From: Phlebiopsis flavidoalba
Taxonomy: Eukaryota; Basidiomycota; Agaricomycetes; Polyporales; Phanerochaetaceae
DNA length: 64,000 nucleotides
Direction: 5' to 3'
NCBI GenBank assembly: GCA_035772785.1
Contig: JAOCPU010000046.1
Location: 62,001-126,000, forward strand
The notes below the pieces were generated by a model. It searched no databases. It worked only from the letters and a program-made list of their open reading frames with translations, and was not told the origin of the DNA. Below, one piece after another: positions 45,980 to 57,354 of this stretch (position 1 is its first letter; each line of letters begins with the position of its first letter). Made by a program: the position numbers and the translations under genes.

Positions 45980-46899
45980 TTACATAGCTAATTTATGGAC
46001 GTTTACGCCCGCGTTGACCTCAGCCTTGATTGCCTGAATCTTCTTCCTCAGGGCTTCTCGGGCAGCGCAGCTTCTATTCGTGCCAACTAAAGAAGATGTT
46101 CAAAATAGCGCAGCCTGGACGCAAAAGAAGGACTTACGCGGAGACAGCAGGGTATTCCGCTGCAAAAGTCGATCTGCAACAAATGCGAGAGGGCAATATC
46201 ATTCCATCTGTAACATACGGTGAGCATATACGTTCTGGATGTATTTGGCACATTGCATACTCCACGCAACAAAGGAGATGTCCGCAATCGTGCATTTGCC
46301 ACCGACCAGCTTATTCCTGCTTAGACAAAACGCTCTCGAGAACGCTCCAGACTCGCTTGATTTCGTTGCGGTAACGCTCTTGCGCACTCGGAATCTGCTC
46401 CTGGTGAAGGCGGATGAACCAGGCAGCTTGGCCAAAGTAGGGACCCTGGCCTGAGCTTTGGAAGAAACAGCCACTGCAGCTGTTTGGTACTTCTCGGCCT
46501 CGTCTGTCACGGAGATCTTGTGTTCGGGATCGTAGCGGTCAGCCAGGTAGAGCAGGATCGCGTCTGACTCCCTATACCCGATTCCCGTCAACTCACAGCG
46601 TCAACCAGAAAATAGAAGATACATGCCAAAGTACGAAGTCGTTGTTCTTGTGGTCGATGATGGTTGGGATACGACCGTTTGGGTTGTACTTCGTGTGCTC
46701 GGGCTGCTTTTGCTCTCCCTTTTGGAAATCGTAGTAGATTGTCTCGTAAGTCAATCCAAGTTCCTCGAATATCGTGGCAACCTTCCTGATAATGTCCATG
46801 AATATGCAGTAAACAGCGACAAACCCCATCTATGGGCACTCACCAGCCGTTAGGACCCCTCTTGTGGCTGTAAAGAGTGAACTGTTTCCCGTGGGACAT
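45980..46899 (-). CDS. Glutathione S-transferase, URE2-like
   Basis: Cytosolic GST that conjugates or reduces electrophiles with glutathione. From ATG 46897-46899: MSHGKQFTLYSHKRGPNG, then after an intron WKVATIFEELGLTYETIYYD and the thioredoxin-fold block YNPNGRIPTIIDHKNNDFV, followed by LWESDAILLYLADRYD (the glutathione-binding ESDAI). The C-terminal helical domain gives RNEIKRVWSVLESVLS, VGGKCTIADISFVAW, DFAAEYPAV and ALRKKIQAIKAEVNA. The stop TAA is at 45980-45982. The length of about 240 residues suits the URE2/GTT family, where the HKRGPNGWKV opening is characteristic. Several short introns and a few one-base shifts (for example near 46440) are present. A TATA stretch lies 83-92 bases upstream. 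Confidence 0.88.
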
Positions 46900-48397
46900 G
46901 GTCAGATGTTGGTGACTTTGTGGGGCGTCCAGGCAAGAGAGTTGAGGTGGCGGCTTGAATTCCCCTTCTACATCCATACCCTATATATATACGCAAGCTA
47001 CACAAGCGGTGTTTGGCGTGCTGGGGCCCAGTTAGTCCTGTTATCGCCCCCTTCCCTTCACTTTGCACCACTAGCGCTAGCGCTGGTCATCGGCCTCGGG
47101 CTTCCTTCGCTATTATATGCCCGGATGGGACTTACGTGGAGCTACACAGCATCTCTTTCTCGACAGTGTTAGCCATGCGGACCCTCATTAGACCTGTTGC
47201 AGTGGGTACGAACAACGAGGAGGGGTGTATAATCTGCTCGGCAAAGACGAACCAAGGTGCGCAAGTATTCTCTAGGTGCTTCGACTTCGGGCTGATGATG
47301 TTCTCAGGTTCCGGATACTCTTCGCACACCAGCCATCCATTCGGGCCCCGATAAGACCGCGATAGGTCTAATTAGCTTACGATGAGCAAGTGGTGATAAT
47401 GAACAGGCCGGCTTCTATTCTGGTATGAAGTAATTCCGTTCGGTGTGTAGATAATTCCGCTCATGAATCAAAGTATCCAGACCGCTCATAACTCTCGAAA
47501 GAACCCACGGCTGGCTTCTACGAAGCCCTATGACTATCTCCTGTCCAGGTTACATTCGCACTTTGGCTTCCGGTTTGGACGACCTTCCTATTGGTGCCGA
47601 GCGCGATTGTCCCCTGAGTATGTGAGTCCCGAGCTGGCAGCCAGCCGCGCCTGACTACTTGCTTTGGTTATGTTGCGCAGACACCACTCCTGAGACACTC
47701 GCAGTCATGTGGTCCTCCGGCACAGTTCTAGTATCGGCCAATGCATGGAAGATGGTCACGTCTGTGAACCCGTGGAGCTAGCCGCTCGGCGAGGTTGCTT
47801 ATGATACTGAGTTTGGTTTGCTCATCACGGGCTGCGGCCAAGCTATACATCGTAAGCCATGTGCGTAGCTGAGTCTTATAACGCATGTTTTTCTAATCTG
47901 GACGAGCCCTGCCCCATCTGCGCCGTATATGGACGAAGTCCGTTGCAGTGAATGTGCACAAACGCTGTCGTGTTCCGACACAGTCTCTTTTCCCGGGAAA
48001 TGCTAAAATGTACCCTGCCTTCGAGACGCTTTCACATTTTTTTGCATATTTTGGTGCTACCTACCAAGCGGTACGATTTTCTCTCAACGTCTTCACGCTC
48101 AATCTTGAATGTGCTTAGCTACCATGTCATCTGAAGGGGTTCCCCGATCCCGATCGTCCACCAGACCAGTGAATACCGGTCGTAACTTTACAAGAGCGAT
48201 AGCTTACAACAGCCTCAGTCCTGGAGCCAAGACACACGTTATCAAAAGCGGCTTATGATCGAACAATACCTGCCGAAGATATGACGACAGCGCCGGCAAG
48301 CCACTAGCTCATGTAATCCCGACAACTTCTTTGACTCGAGAGGCGTATACGGAGCCGTAGGTGGGGCGTTTGCTCTGTCATACGGTTTTCTACTGAG
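46900..48397. other. Intergenic, nothing firmly recognised
   Basis: Divergent promoter region between the GST (-) and the AKR (+), 1.5 kb long. Short frames at 47013-47354 and 47463-47654 have no known similarity. Confidence 0.45.
46982..46991 (-). promoter_or_regulatory. TATA box of the GST gene
   Basis: TATATATATA located 83-92 bases before the GST start codon on the - strand. Confidence 0.6.
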
Positions 48398-48405
48398 TAT
48401 ATATA
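48398..48405 (+). promoter_or_regulatory. TATA box of the aldo/keto reductase gene
   Basis: TATATATA located 57 bases before the ATG at 48462, in an otherwise mixed sequence. Confidence 0.6.
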
Positions 48406-48461
48406 CAGCCAATGGACTATGGGTCCTCTACTCGATCATCTCTAATCCCTTGAAATTCAGC

Positions 48462-49929
48462 ATGTCTCCAGCCGCGCTCCCCACCCGCAAAATAGGAAAC
48501 GATGACGTGATCTGCAATTGGGCTATGGAGCCATGGGCATCGCAGCGTACTACGGCAGCGTAGAATCCGACGAGGGAACGTCTGAAAGTAGGTGTTGCCA
48601 TCGTATGCTCACGACAGATGGGGACCTACCGATTCTGATGTTAGTTCCTTGACGACTTGTATGCTCGAGGCTGCACGAACTGGGACAGAAGCCGCCAACA
48701 TCTATGGCGATTCAGAAGAGCTCATAGGCAAATGGTAACACTGCCATTTGGCATCGCGTTTCAGACAGCTGTATCTGACTCGTATACCGCTAGGTTCAAG
48801 AAGACTGGAAAGCGCGGCGAAATCTTCCTTGCAACAAAGTGCGGATTCATAGGTCGCCCGGAGAAGCTTGTGAGCGGCGAACCAGAATACATTAAACAAT
48901 GCATGGAGACCTCCCTTGGTCGTCTCGGTGGTACGAGTTCTTTTTACCTGAATACCTCCCCAAAATGTGATTCTGAAGCTACTATGCGTTATTAGTGGAC
49001 CAAGTGGATCTGTTCTACTTTGCATCGGTAAGCGCAGCTTGCTTACTCTCTTGTGATATGGATACTCAACCGCCACATATAGACCCGATCCAACTGTGCC
49101 CATTGCCGAGAAGTCTGTTGGAGCCATGGCCGAACTTGTGAAGTACGCCTGTTAGGTTTCTGTGTCTGCTTTCCCCCTAATATTATTGCAGAGCGGGAAA
49201 GGCTCGTTACATTGGCCTTTCGGAGTGCACTGCGTCCGATATCCGTCGGGCCCATGCCGTGCACCCTATCAGTGCATTACAGGTCCGAGTATTCGCTCTT
49301 CACACTCGACATCGAGACCAACCAGTTGGATATCCTCCGAACTCGCTCGCGAACTCGTGTATCGCAGTCGTTGCATACTCTCCTCTTGGTCGTGGACTGT
49401 TGACTGGACAATACGTAAGCGTAACAATTGATGGTTTAAATAAGTTCATACTAATAGCAAAACCAGACCTCGCCAGACGACTTCGAGGAGGGCGACTTCC
49501 GGAGGGCAGTTCCGAGGTAAGGAGTGATTGCAGCATATCTGGCATTTGGTGCGACTTTGGCAACAGGTATTCCAAAGAAAATTTCCCCAGAATACTCGAA
49601 CTCGTTGAAGCCGTGCGGGCTATTGGTAACAAGTACAATGCGACCCCGGGGCAGGTCGGCCTCGCCTGGCTGCTTGAGCAAGGCGAAGACATCATTCCTA
49701 TTCCCGGAACGAGAAAGATCAAGGTGAGTCTGAGATATCGTTAATGTTTCTGCCGACGATGCTTACGGGTGCTGCCAGTATCTCGATGAGAATCTCGGCG
49801 CGTTAACAGTGAAACTATCAAAGGAAGAATGTCAGCGAGATACGGCGTTTGTGCGAGAATGTGAAGCTTGGAGATAGATATCCGGGAGCTCATCTGGCGA
49901 CAGTACTCGCAGATACTCCGCCGCTGTAG
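48462..49929 (+). CDS. Aldo/keto reductase (AKR13-type)
   Basis: NADPH-dependent carbonyl reductase with a TIM-barrel fold. Starting at ATG 48462: LPTRKIGNDDV, then LGYGAMGIAAYYGSVESDE, an intron, FLDDLYARGCTNWD, and ANIYGDSEELIGKW (catalytic Tyr). Then come GEIFLATKCGFIGRPEKL (catalytic Lys), DLFYF plus HRPDPTVP across an intron (catalytic His), AGKARYIGLSECTASDIRRA, PISALQVEYSLF, VVAYSPLGRGLLTGQY, PENFPRILELVEAVRAIGNK, TPGQVGLAWLLEQGEDIIPI and PGTRKIKYLDENLGAL. The end is LATVLADTPPL with stop 49927-49929. The catalytic Asp belongs to NWD(T)AD, where one base is missing near 48690; one extra G precedes the catalytic His near 49023. Otherwise the protein is complete, so these look like sequencing indels. 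Confidence 0.92.
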
Positions 49930-50047
49930 CTAGTAAATGACTCTCGCCGTCGAGTCGCGTATGGAAAGCAGACACACATCGTTCCGCCCTAGACTCGAGA
50001 ATCTCTTGTTAATTGGTATGTACAATTGATTTAGGAAACAAAGCGGT

Positions 50048-50134
50048 GGGCACATGGTGTAGTTGGTTATCACATCCGCTTAGCATGTGTATGCGTCTGC
50101 GGGGGGTGCTGGGTTCAATTCCCAGTGTGGTCCA
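50048..50134 (+). tRNA. tRNA-Ala (anticodon AGC) with intron, acceptor stem imperfect
   Basis: Acceptor GGGCACA is followed by a D arm GTGTAGTTGGTTATCAC, anticodon stem TCCGC with loop TTAGCAT, a 12-base intron-like insert GTGTATGCGTCT, stem GCGGG, and a clean T arm CTGGG-TTCAATT-CCCAG. The 3' acceptor strand reads TGTGGTCC, one base longer than needed to pair with GGGCACA, so there is one extra G. It is either an indel or a tRNA-derived pseudogene. A similar locus lies at 57263-57354. Confidence 0.75.
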
Positions 50135-50419
50135 TGATGAAATGGAAGGGATTGTTTTTTCCTCCAGGACACTACGTTTTAAGAACTTCCAGCCTTATTG
50201 AACTTTCTAAGTTCTGATCTTGATTTTTCAAAGTTTCAACCTTCAGGTTCTGCTCGGAACGCAGGATGCACAGTCCATTGCTTTTGGACGCAGAACCAGG
50301 TGTGGAATAGCAAGACCCAATAATATTAGCGATTGGGCTAGTCCACGCAGTTTGGCGGGCAGTAAGGATCAGACAGTTTTCGGGATTATCACTCATACAT
50401 ATGGTATTGCATTCATGTA

Positions 50420-51703
50420 CTACGAGTCTCCCATCTCCACGTCTCCGTCTCCGTTGACAGCATTTCCGCTACCCTCTCCCGCTACATCATCCGAGTCCGC
50501 AAGTAGAGCCTGCGCAGCGCTACGTATTGACGCAATTTTATCTCGCATGACCTTGACCGCCTCGGGGAGGAGGCGTTCGGGTGCATACGGACCCTCGGAC
50601 TCGACGCTGAAGATAAACCAGTCGCGGATACGCTTGAGCTCGACGCAGCCCTGGAACTCTTCGTGGCGCAGAACCTCGCGCGAGACGCTGTCCTTCCGCA
50701 TCGCAAACTCGTCGATCGAGACCTGGCCGTCCGCGGAGACACGCACGACGCCGGGGCTGAAGCACGCCGCAAACTTCTGCGCGAGGGCGGGCGGGACCGG
50801 GAGTGGGAGGGTGGCCGCTGTGGGGTTGAGCACGATGAGCGGGTGCAGGCGGTACGACGCGGTCGCGACGGGGCTCCATTTCGCGTGTTCCTTCCCGACG
50901 CCCTTGATTGCGTGCAGCTCCATGTCGATTTCCTGTCCCGGGCGCAGCTTTGCGAGCACGATGTCCGGGTTAGTCGGCGGCGGGGACGGGTGCAAGCACC
51001 TCTGGCCTGCTCGCCCTGTGGGACCCACTCGAGGGCACCGGACTTGACTTCGTCATTGATGTACTCCTTGCCGCTCCCCTTGGGTGCGCGTTCGCAGGTT
51101 ACTTGCAGCCGGAAGACGAGAGTATTGCGGTCGTTTGGCGTGGCGTGCGGACCTGTTGTGGCGCGCCAATCCACAAGGGATGGATCAACGTTGAGAGGTA
51201 CGAGTCCAATGCGGTGCGCGAGAACTTCGTCGTGGATAACGGACGTGTTTATTCCATACGTATACGTGCTCTATCGCCATCGTAGGGACCTAGGAGGAGG
51301 ATCGTACGCAAAAGGCAAAAACGAAGCGACCATGGTATGAGCAGCACGGAATTGCTTCATAGAAAGTGAACCGTACCTCTGCAATCATGATTCTGCGGAA
51401 GGCATTCGCTATTGAAGCGTCAACTCCGACCATGTCGAACTCTATGCTCCGTTGTGACAACCGCTGAACTTTGACTTGCAGATTCTGGAGCAGTGAATGT
51501 CCATGTAGTTAATAACAGTATCTTTAGAGTACTGTTATTGTTGCACACACTTGTTTGAACTTCTCCAGGTCCCAACTATGGTCCTCGTCAGGGTAGTGTC
51601 CCGGATACTCCGTACTTGAGACGTCGGAGACTCGCTCTGCGTGAATGCCCACATGTCTTCGCGAGTCGTACACGGATTTTGGCAATGTTGACGTTGACGC
51701 CAT
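50420..51703 (-). CDS. RNA polymerase I and III subunit RPAC1 (AC40/RPC40)
   Basis: Shared alpha-like subunit of RNA polymerases I and III, an assembly platform in the nucleus. Start ATG 51701-51703: [20 protein letters not shown], then after an intron [20 protein letters not shown] and [12 protein letters not shown] (the alpha-subunit dimerisation motif), VYVWNNTSVI then [16 protein letters not shown], and [18 protein letters not shown]. These continue to [78 protein letters not shown] and [19 protein letters not shown]. The C-terminus is acidic (DGDVEMGDS) with stop at 50420-50422. All conserved blocks are present over about 370 residues. The start fits because it directly precedes conserved sequence. 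Antisense frames in this span are shadows. It is a housekeeping gene. Confidence 0.93.
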
Positions 51704-52373
51704 CGCCTTTTTGGTGGATGGGAGAGTATGGAGGGAAAGGGGCGTGAGGGGAGGTAGAGTCTGGAATGGAGGGTGCAGACGTCCTGCAGTAGACTTTAGA
51801 AATTCGTTGATCGAGGAAGTTTCGCATCTTATCACTCAATTGCCATTTTTGGAGGGATTTAGCCTGGTCTAATGAGCGTGGGAGTATTGATTACTTGCAA
51901 CCCCTTACACTCCTGTTTGGAATTACCTTGCCTCGACTTCTACCGTCACGACTTCAATCCAAGCCTTGCCATCATCTATCCAATGGCCTATGTGTGCCCT
52001 TTCATAAACAGCATGCTTACTAGCATCTGAACAATCCTGCTGAGACCGAATTCTCGCTGCATAGACGGAAATGTGACGGCCAACTTCAGTCTCATGCTGA
52101 CATACCTCAGGGCTGTTATTCATTGCAGATGAGCACGTCACTCAGCAGCGCACGATTCGTCTGTGGGGTTTGTGACACGGCTTACGCAGCAGGACCGCTC
52201 GCCACCGTCGAGCGGCATCGATCGGTCACATCGACCTTATCTGTGGGTACGTCTCCCTTTAAAAGCCCTAGGTTCAGAGCTCTAGAGTTCTCACATTCCC
52301 CAGCTTTCCCCGCACCTCCATCTGTCTCAAATATCCAGATCTCTCTAGAGTCTCAAGCACTACTCACTGGACA
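51704..52373. other. Divergent promoter region between RPAC1 and the flavin-reductase gene
   Basis: No gene is recognised. It holds the 5' leaders of both neighbours and a TTTAAAA motif at 52258-52264, about 110 bases before the + strand start codon. Confidence 0.5.
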
Positions 52374-53615
52374 TGTCCGACTCGATTCTACCACCGTTTC
52401 CCACCGAACGTACGGGATTCGTTAGTCCTCCGGCACCCAACTTGGACGTACGGCACCAAGGTCGACGCGTATCCGGAAGGCAAGGCATGGGCAGAGGGAG
52501 AGAAGGCGGGATGGACAGTCATAGATGCTGCCACAGAGAACCCGACGTGAGTTAATTGTCATCCCGCTGTAGGACTTTTCTGACATTCACCTGCCCCTCC
52601 AGTAAACTTGTAAGTCCTGCCAGGGGCTCCCAAAATACTCAGCAATGACATGTGCCATGCCAGTACCAAATGATGATCAGCGGTATCACACCAAGACCTA
52701 TTGGAATGATATCATCTGTATCAGAGACTGGCGTTGAGAACCTTGCTGTGTTCAGGTATGTCGGTACATATCAAAACCGACGCGCATTTGACTGAAATTC
52801 GCTCTATATAGTTGGTTTAATATGGTACGTAAACACGGAAAAACCTTGCTTGATTGCGCGCGATGACCTGGATGCTAGGTTTCTGCGAACCCCCCTGTTG
52901 TCTCTATCTCCATCAGCAGCGTCGGCAGCAAACTCAAAGATACAGCTGCGAACATCAAGGCTACCAAAGGCTTCACCGCCAACCTGATTAGCCTGCCCTT
53001 CATCCAAAATGCGAATGCTTCTTCGGTTGATACCCCGCCTGACGTCAGTGAATGGGAGCTGTCCGGGCTCACGAAAGCCCCTAGCGTAAGTAGACGATAC
53101 CACATTTGAGATGCTGTTCTGTGTTCATGCTACGCTTAGTTGACTGTGAAAGCCCCACGCGCGAAAGAGAGCGCATTCAGCATGGAGTGCGAGGTTTGTG
53201 CTCTGCTATTCCCTTGCGACCTGACTAATGGCATGACAGCTCTTCCAAGAGATCAAAATTGTTCATCCCGAGACTCAAGTACACACCACTACTCTCATAT
53301 CTCGGCATCGCTTGGTGAAGAAGATCCACGTTCGCAATGATGTCATCACGGAGAGATTCTCTGCGTCCGCTCACGACATCACAAAGACTGTCGACGCGAC
53401 GAAGCTTCAAGTGGGTCGGACGTCTGTGGGCGACATCTCGTACACGGCTTCGACGCCCATATTCAGGCTAACGAGACCAGCATGGCAAAACGAGAAGGGA
53501 GAAGATCGAGGAGGCAGTGAGGAAAACAGCAGTGCGGGTGCCAGCTTGTGAAACGTGGCACCGAGGATTAATGAGGTTGCGTGATGCCTTGGACGGTACG
53601 AGGTTGTATCCATAG
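52374..53615 (+). CDS. Flavin-reductase-like FMN-binding split-barrel protein
   Basis: Member of the flavin-reductase-like family that binds FMN and may supply reduced flavin or act as an oxygenase component. From ATG 52374 (MSDSILPPFP): KAWAEGEKAGWTVIDAATEN, an intron, MMISGITPRPIGMISSVSET, GVENLAVFS and WFNM, an intron, VSANPPVVSISISSVGSKLK. These are the diagnostic ...RPIG...S...G..NLAPFS.F..VSxxPP blocks. Then come DTAANIKATKGFTANLIS, LPFIQNANASSVDTPPDVSE, WELSGLTKAPSLTVKAPRAK, ESAFSMECELFQEIKIVHPE and HVRNDV. The end is RLRDALDGTRLYP with stop 53613-53615. Fungal homologues have this N-terminal extension and length (about 290 residues). Few frame changes. The substrate is unknown. Confidence 0.88.
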
Positions 53616-54286
53616 AAATCTGTGTCTTTCAAATTTACAGTCTTCGAACTTTGAAGCTCATTTTGAGTGCTGGTTGCTGTTGCCGACGCGCTTGATTGAT
53701 TCAAAAGAGACAGAGATGACATGTGGGGCAAAATGGATGGCACGTGGGTGTGCATTTGCGATTTTCATTCTTTGTTGCCACATTCAACAGTTCCTCAAGT
53801 GTCTCTCCCGCCGACGAACCAGTCTGGCCTTGCGGGACATCGTAGGACAATGTCTCGCCGCTGTTTCATTGCGCTGGTACGCTTCCCGCCAAGAGTCGTA
53901 TGGGGATTCGCCGGTTTCAAAGATCCAGAGTGTGGGGTATCCGGCGGAACCTCATGCGTAGATTTGCTTCTTGCTACCATCACAGATCACGGCAGAGCCG
54001 ACGCATGTGAGCACCCTCGATACTCTTGTGATATGGCTGATATGTACGTCCCATTCCCATTCTGCACCGTGCAGTGCCATGTATGACCTGTGATCCCTGT
54101 AGCTTCTCGCTATGAAACGGCGTATTACAACCACTTTGTCCGACATATTTCTCCCCATGAGAAGTCGCATAGACATGCGTTCTAATCCCCGTTATCGCGC
54201 CGACGCCATGTGTCTGCTGGCATGGTCCTCTGCTCACCCGAGCTGACCTTGCACGACACATGGATCAATACGCCCGCAGCGGGATG
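53616..54286. other. Intergenic
   Basis: Short frames on both strands with no similarity. The 3' part is the promoter of the sedolisin gene. Confidence 0.5.
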
Positions 54287-54293
54287 TATAAAA
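54287..54293 (+). promoter_or_regulatory. TATA box of the sedolisin gene
   Basis: TATAAAA located 71 bases before the ATG at 54364, a spacing normal for fungal core promoters. Confidence 0.65.
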
Positions 54294-54363
54294 TGCCAAG
54301 TGCGACGCCACGACGGGACCACTGACGTTTGTCACTTTGCCTTGGCGCAGAGCTCGGTAGATC

Positions 54364-56847
54364 ATGGTCTCCCCATCCCTCGTGTTCTGGGTTTTCGCCT
54401 CTACCCTCCTCGCCAACGCTATGGCGCCTACGACGACCGCGGGCTGGCTCATGGTTCGTCCAGGAGCGCCGCATGTAATCCGCCAACCCCGAGTCGTTTG
54501 TGTTCACAGAAAGGCCGCGAGGTGCTGCCCGCCGCGTCGTAGAAGATGCTCGACATGTGCTGGTGAAACTCGCGATGTGGCGATCAGGCCGGTCGCTCGA
54601 AGAACGTGCGTCGCTCGCGAGCAGGCGAGCACATGACCAGGGCAGCCCGAAGCTTCAGGACACAAAGTGGCTGTCCAAGGAGCAGGTCGGTGGGCTGTTA
54701 CGTGCTCTAGCGAAGAGGTGATTACGTCTCTCATTCGATTCTCGATAGGTCGAGGCCTTCGCCACAGGATCCAGTCGTCGCAGTCCACAAGGTCGGGCCG
54801 TCCAACGAATGGCTGAGCTCGTCGCATGAGCTCGCGTTTGGACGCGAAGACCGTCCACTCCTGCCGGGCGACTGGCTTTTTATTGCGTTCAGTGTGCCAG
54901 TCAAAAGAATCGAACAAGCGGTGCGAATGAGAATGTTCAAAAGAGACTCAAGATTTCTCCGTGTACTAACTCACGCCGAGAGGCTGTGAAAAGCATTCTG
55001 TCCGCACCCCCTGGAGTACTCCCTGCTCTCCCCGCAAACCTCGAGGGTCACGTCACGCGAGGCTGTCCCATTCCTACCAACGACCACTAGGGGTCCAAAA
55101 CCATTCGTACAGTTTTTATTCTATACCTCCCGACAACAGTAGCACCTGAACCGTATAATACACTTTCTACTTTCCTCAGGTTCTCTGGGCCCCAACCGTC
55201 GCGCGCCCGTCCTTTGCCATTGGCAATCCCCCCCTTGAGCCCAAATCTCAGGCCATCCATTCCCTCCAGCTGCAGCAATGCCATTTTACGCCCGTGCCTG
55301 TCCTCCAGGATCTGTACCAGAAAAAGAAAAAAATCCCCAGGGCAGACTATCGGTGCCCGCTCACGACGAAGAGGCACCACGCTCAGCCGTTTCTGCGTTT
55401 TTTCCCCGGGACCACGCGATTGCGAACAATGGCAGGTCCTTGTACACTCTATCTATACGTTTTCCTCATAGAAGGGGTTTACCGCACCGCGACGAGTTGG
55501 TCGCATCAAACACCGTTCTTTTCTCATCTCTCGGTTTGTTCGTTGACATCATGGCTGTCGAACGACCTAGGTGACCCGTCCTGTCGTAACGTCGCGGGGT
55601 TGTTTGTAGGCTGTGGGAGCGGTCAGTGCTCCCAACCTATAATTTTCATTTATAAATTTGCTGGACGAAGTGATGCTCCAGTTTGAACCTCGAACATTCA
55701 GGTACACACAGTCTGGGCAAAGAGGGATTATCTAGATCCGGAGGCCACCGGCGTTCCCACTGCATTCGTCGATGTCGGTGATAACAACCAAGACGGTGCC
55801 GATGGCGGCTTCCCTCGACATCATTAATGCTCTTCTCGGGACGAGTCGAACCCCCCACTCGGGGGTCAATCTCGACCAGCTACGTCAGCTTTGACACCGA
55901 ATGGGGGGGCCCAGTCTGGCTGATTCTCTGACTGTGGTACGCACATCCTTCGATGCTCTCCATCATTTATACGCTTGAATATACTGCCTCAGTTCTGCTC
56001 TGCAACTCGTACATGCAGGCTCACCTCACGTGGGTGTCTCGATTACCTTTGCTAGCGGTGAGCAGGGCGGTGTTGCTTCCACCCCCGGCGTTCTCCGGTG
56101 CACAAGGCAAAAGCCCCTTCCCGCCCACGTTTTCCCACTTGCCCATTGTAAGCCTGACTAACGCTGCGTCTCATCGATGGCCACTAACGGCTGTGGCCAC
56201 AGCGTGACCCTCGTGTTGGTGCTGGCACCCAAAATGTCCCCGAGAAGGGCCGCATCCCTGTCGGCCCGGCTGGCTTCTCCAACTACTTTGCACAGCCCTG
56301 GCTTGGCGTACGTCTTATCCTAGCCCCTAACTGTCTCTGATACTTACTAATGCGCCGCACCCAGAATCTAGCCGTGCGGTCGCCAGCCCTACCTGACCGT
56401 GAACTCGGCTCGACGAAAACGCGGGACTCTTCAACCGCTCGGGGACGCGCGTACCCCGACGGTCGCGGCGCAGGGTGAGTAACGTGCAGGTCGTCGTAGA
56501 TGGCGAGCACCGGAGAGCGTGGGGGCGGCACGTCGTGCGCGTCGCCCATACTTCTCTGGTCCGTCATTGCGCTCATCACGACGCGCTCCTCGCCAAAAGG
56601 GCAAGAGCCCGCTCGGCTTCCTCAACCCGTGGCTCTACGCGAACTCCGCAGGCGTTCAATGATATCACGACTGGTGAGTGGGGATCCTTAGTTGCTTTCG
56701 TTGCACGGTGAAGAGGTGCTGATGACGGCCGTAGGCAACAACCCTGGTTGTGGAACTCAGGGTTTCCCTGCCCTCAAGGGATGGGATCCAGTCACTGGCC
56801 TCGGCTCGCCAAACTACGTCGCAATGAAGGCCGCAGCTGGGGTGTAA
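54364..56847 (+). CDS. Secreted sedolisin (peptidase family S53, aorsin/tripeptidyl-peptidase type)
   Basis: Acid-active serine-carboxyl protease for extracellular protein breakdown. The start MVSPSLVFWVFASTLLANAM is a signal peptide. A prodomain follows with MVVHERR-like, LSKEQV and RREAVKSILSAPPGVLP blocks (54430-55080). The catalytic domain begins near 55280 (PVCLQDLYQ-like). AFVDVGDNNQDGADGG and DIINALLG near 55750-55840 are followed by DSL...SYMQ, GVSITFASGEQG (the family's SGD site) and ASTPGVL, then SLSARLAS, SGRAYPDVAAQG-like remains and VQVVVDGEHR. The catalytic serine lies in GGTSCASPI (family GTSASxPxFA) near 56526-56552. The closing CGTQGFPALKGWDPVTGLGS plus PNYVAMKAAAGV is the Ca2+-site end, with stop 56845-56847. 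Many introns and some frame changes are present. Confidence 0.88.
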
Positions 56848-57262
56848 ACTCCCTCACCAGCCACCTACGATATAGAATAGTGCATGTAACAAAATGTGGT
56901 GTATAGAAATGAACGTGTAAATAACATCGGGTTGTTTTTGATTGAGCGCCGAAATGCATTGGATTTGCTTGTTTCGATGATGCTATAGTAGAGGCAAATC
57001 TTTGTCTACAAGCCATGTGTCAGAACTCAGAGTCGTCATTATATAGAAGAGATTACAGTCGACAAAAATCGAGGGCTCATCTGTGGGTCAGAATTACAGG
57101 TTGACAATGACTGGCGACTTGTAATTGATTCGAATTTTTGGGTTCCTGGCGTGGCTACTTAGACCTTACACAATTAAAAATTTCAAAAAAAAGTAGGGAA
57201 AAGTCGCAAGCTTCAAGCTTCAAGGCCGACAAAAACGGCGCAAAAGAATTCCCCAGCTTACT
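56848..57262. other. 3' flank of the sedolisin gene, intergenic
   Basis: AT-rich sequence, nothing recognised. AAAAATTTCAAAAAAAAG at about 57176-57193 is a simple A/T-rich patch. Confidence 0.5.
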
Positions 57263-57354
57263 TGGACACACTGGGAATTGAACCTTGAGCACCCCCGCAA
57301 GCGCAGAAATGCTAAGCGCGGATGTGATAACCAACTACACCAGGTGTTGTGCCC
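57263..57354 (-). tRNA. tRNA-Ala (AGC)-like gene, probably degenerate
   Basis: Read on the - strand, GGGCACA pairs fully with TGTGTCC (one G-T). The D arm GTGTAGTTGGTTATCAC is identical to that of the locus at 50048, and CTTAGCAT carries the AGC anticodon. However, five extra bases separate the acceptor and D arm, GC is inserted before the anticodon loop, and the T stem (CAAGG against CCCAG) no longer pairs. TTCAATT is intact. This looks like a tRNA pseudogene or a tRNA-derived element. Confidence 0.6.
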
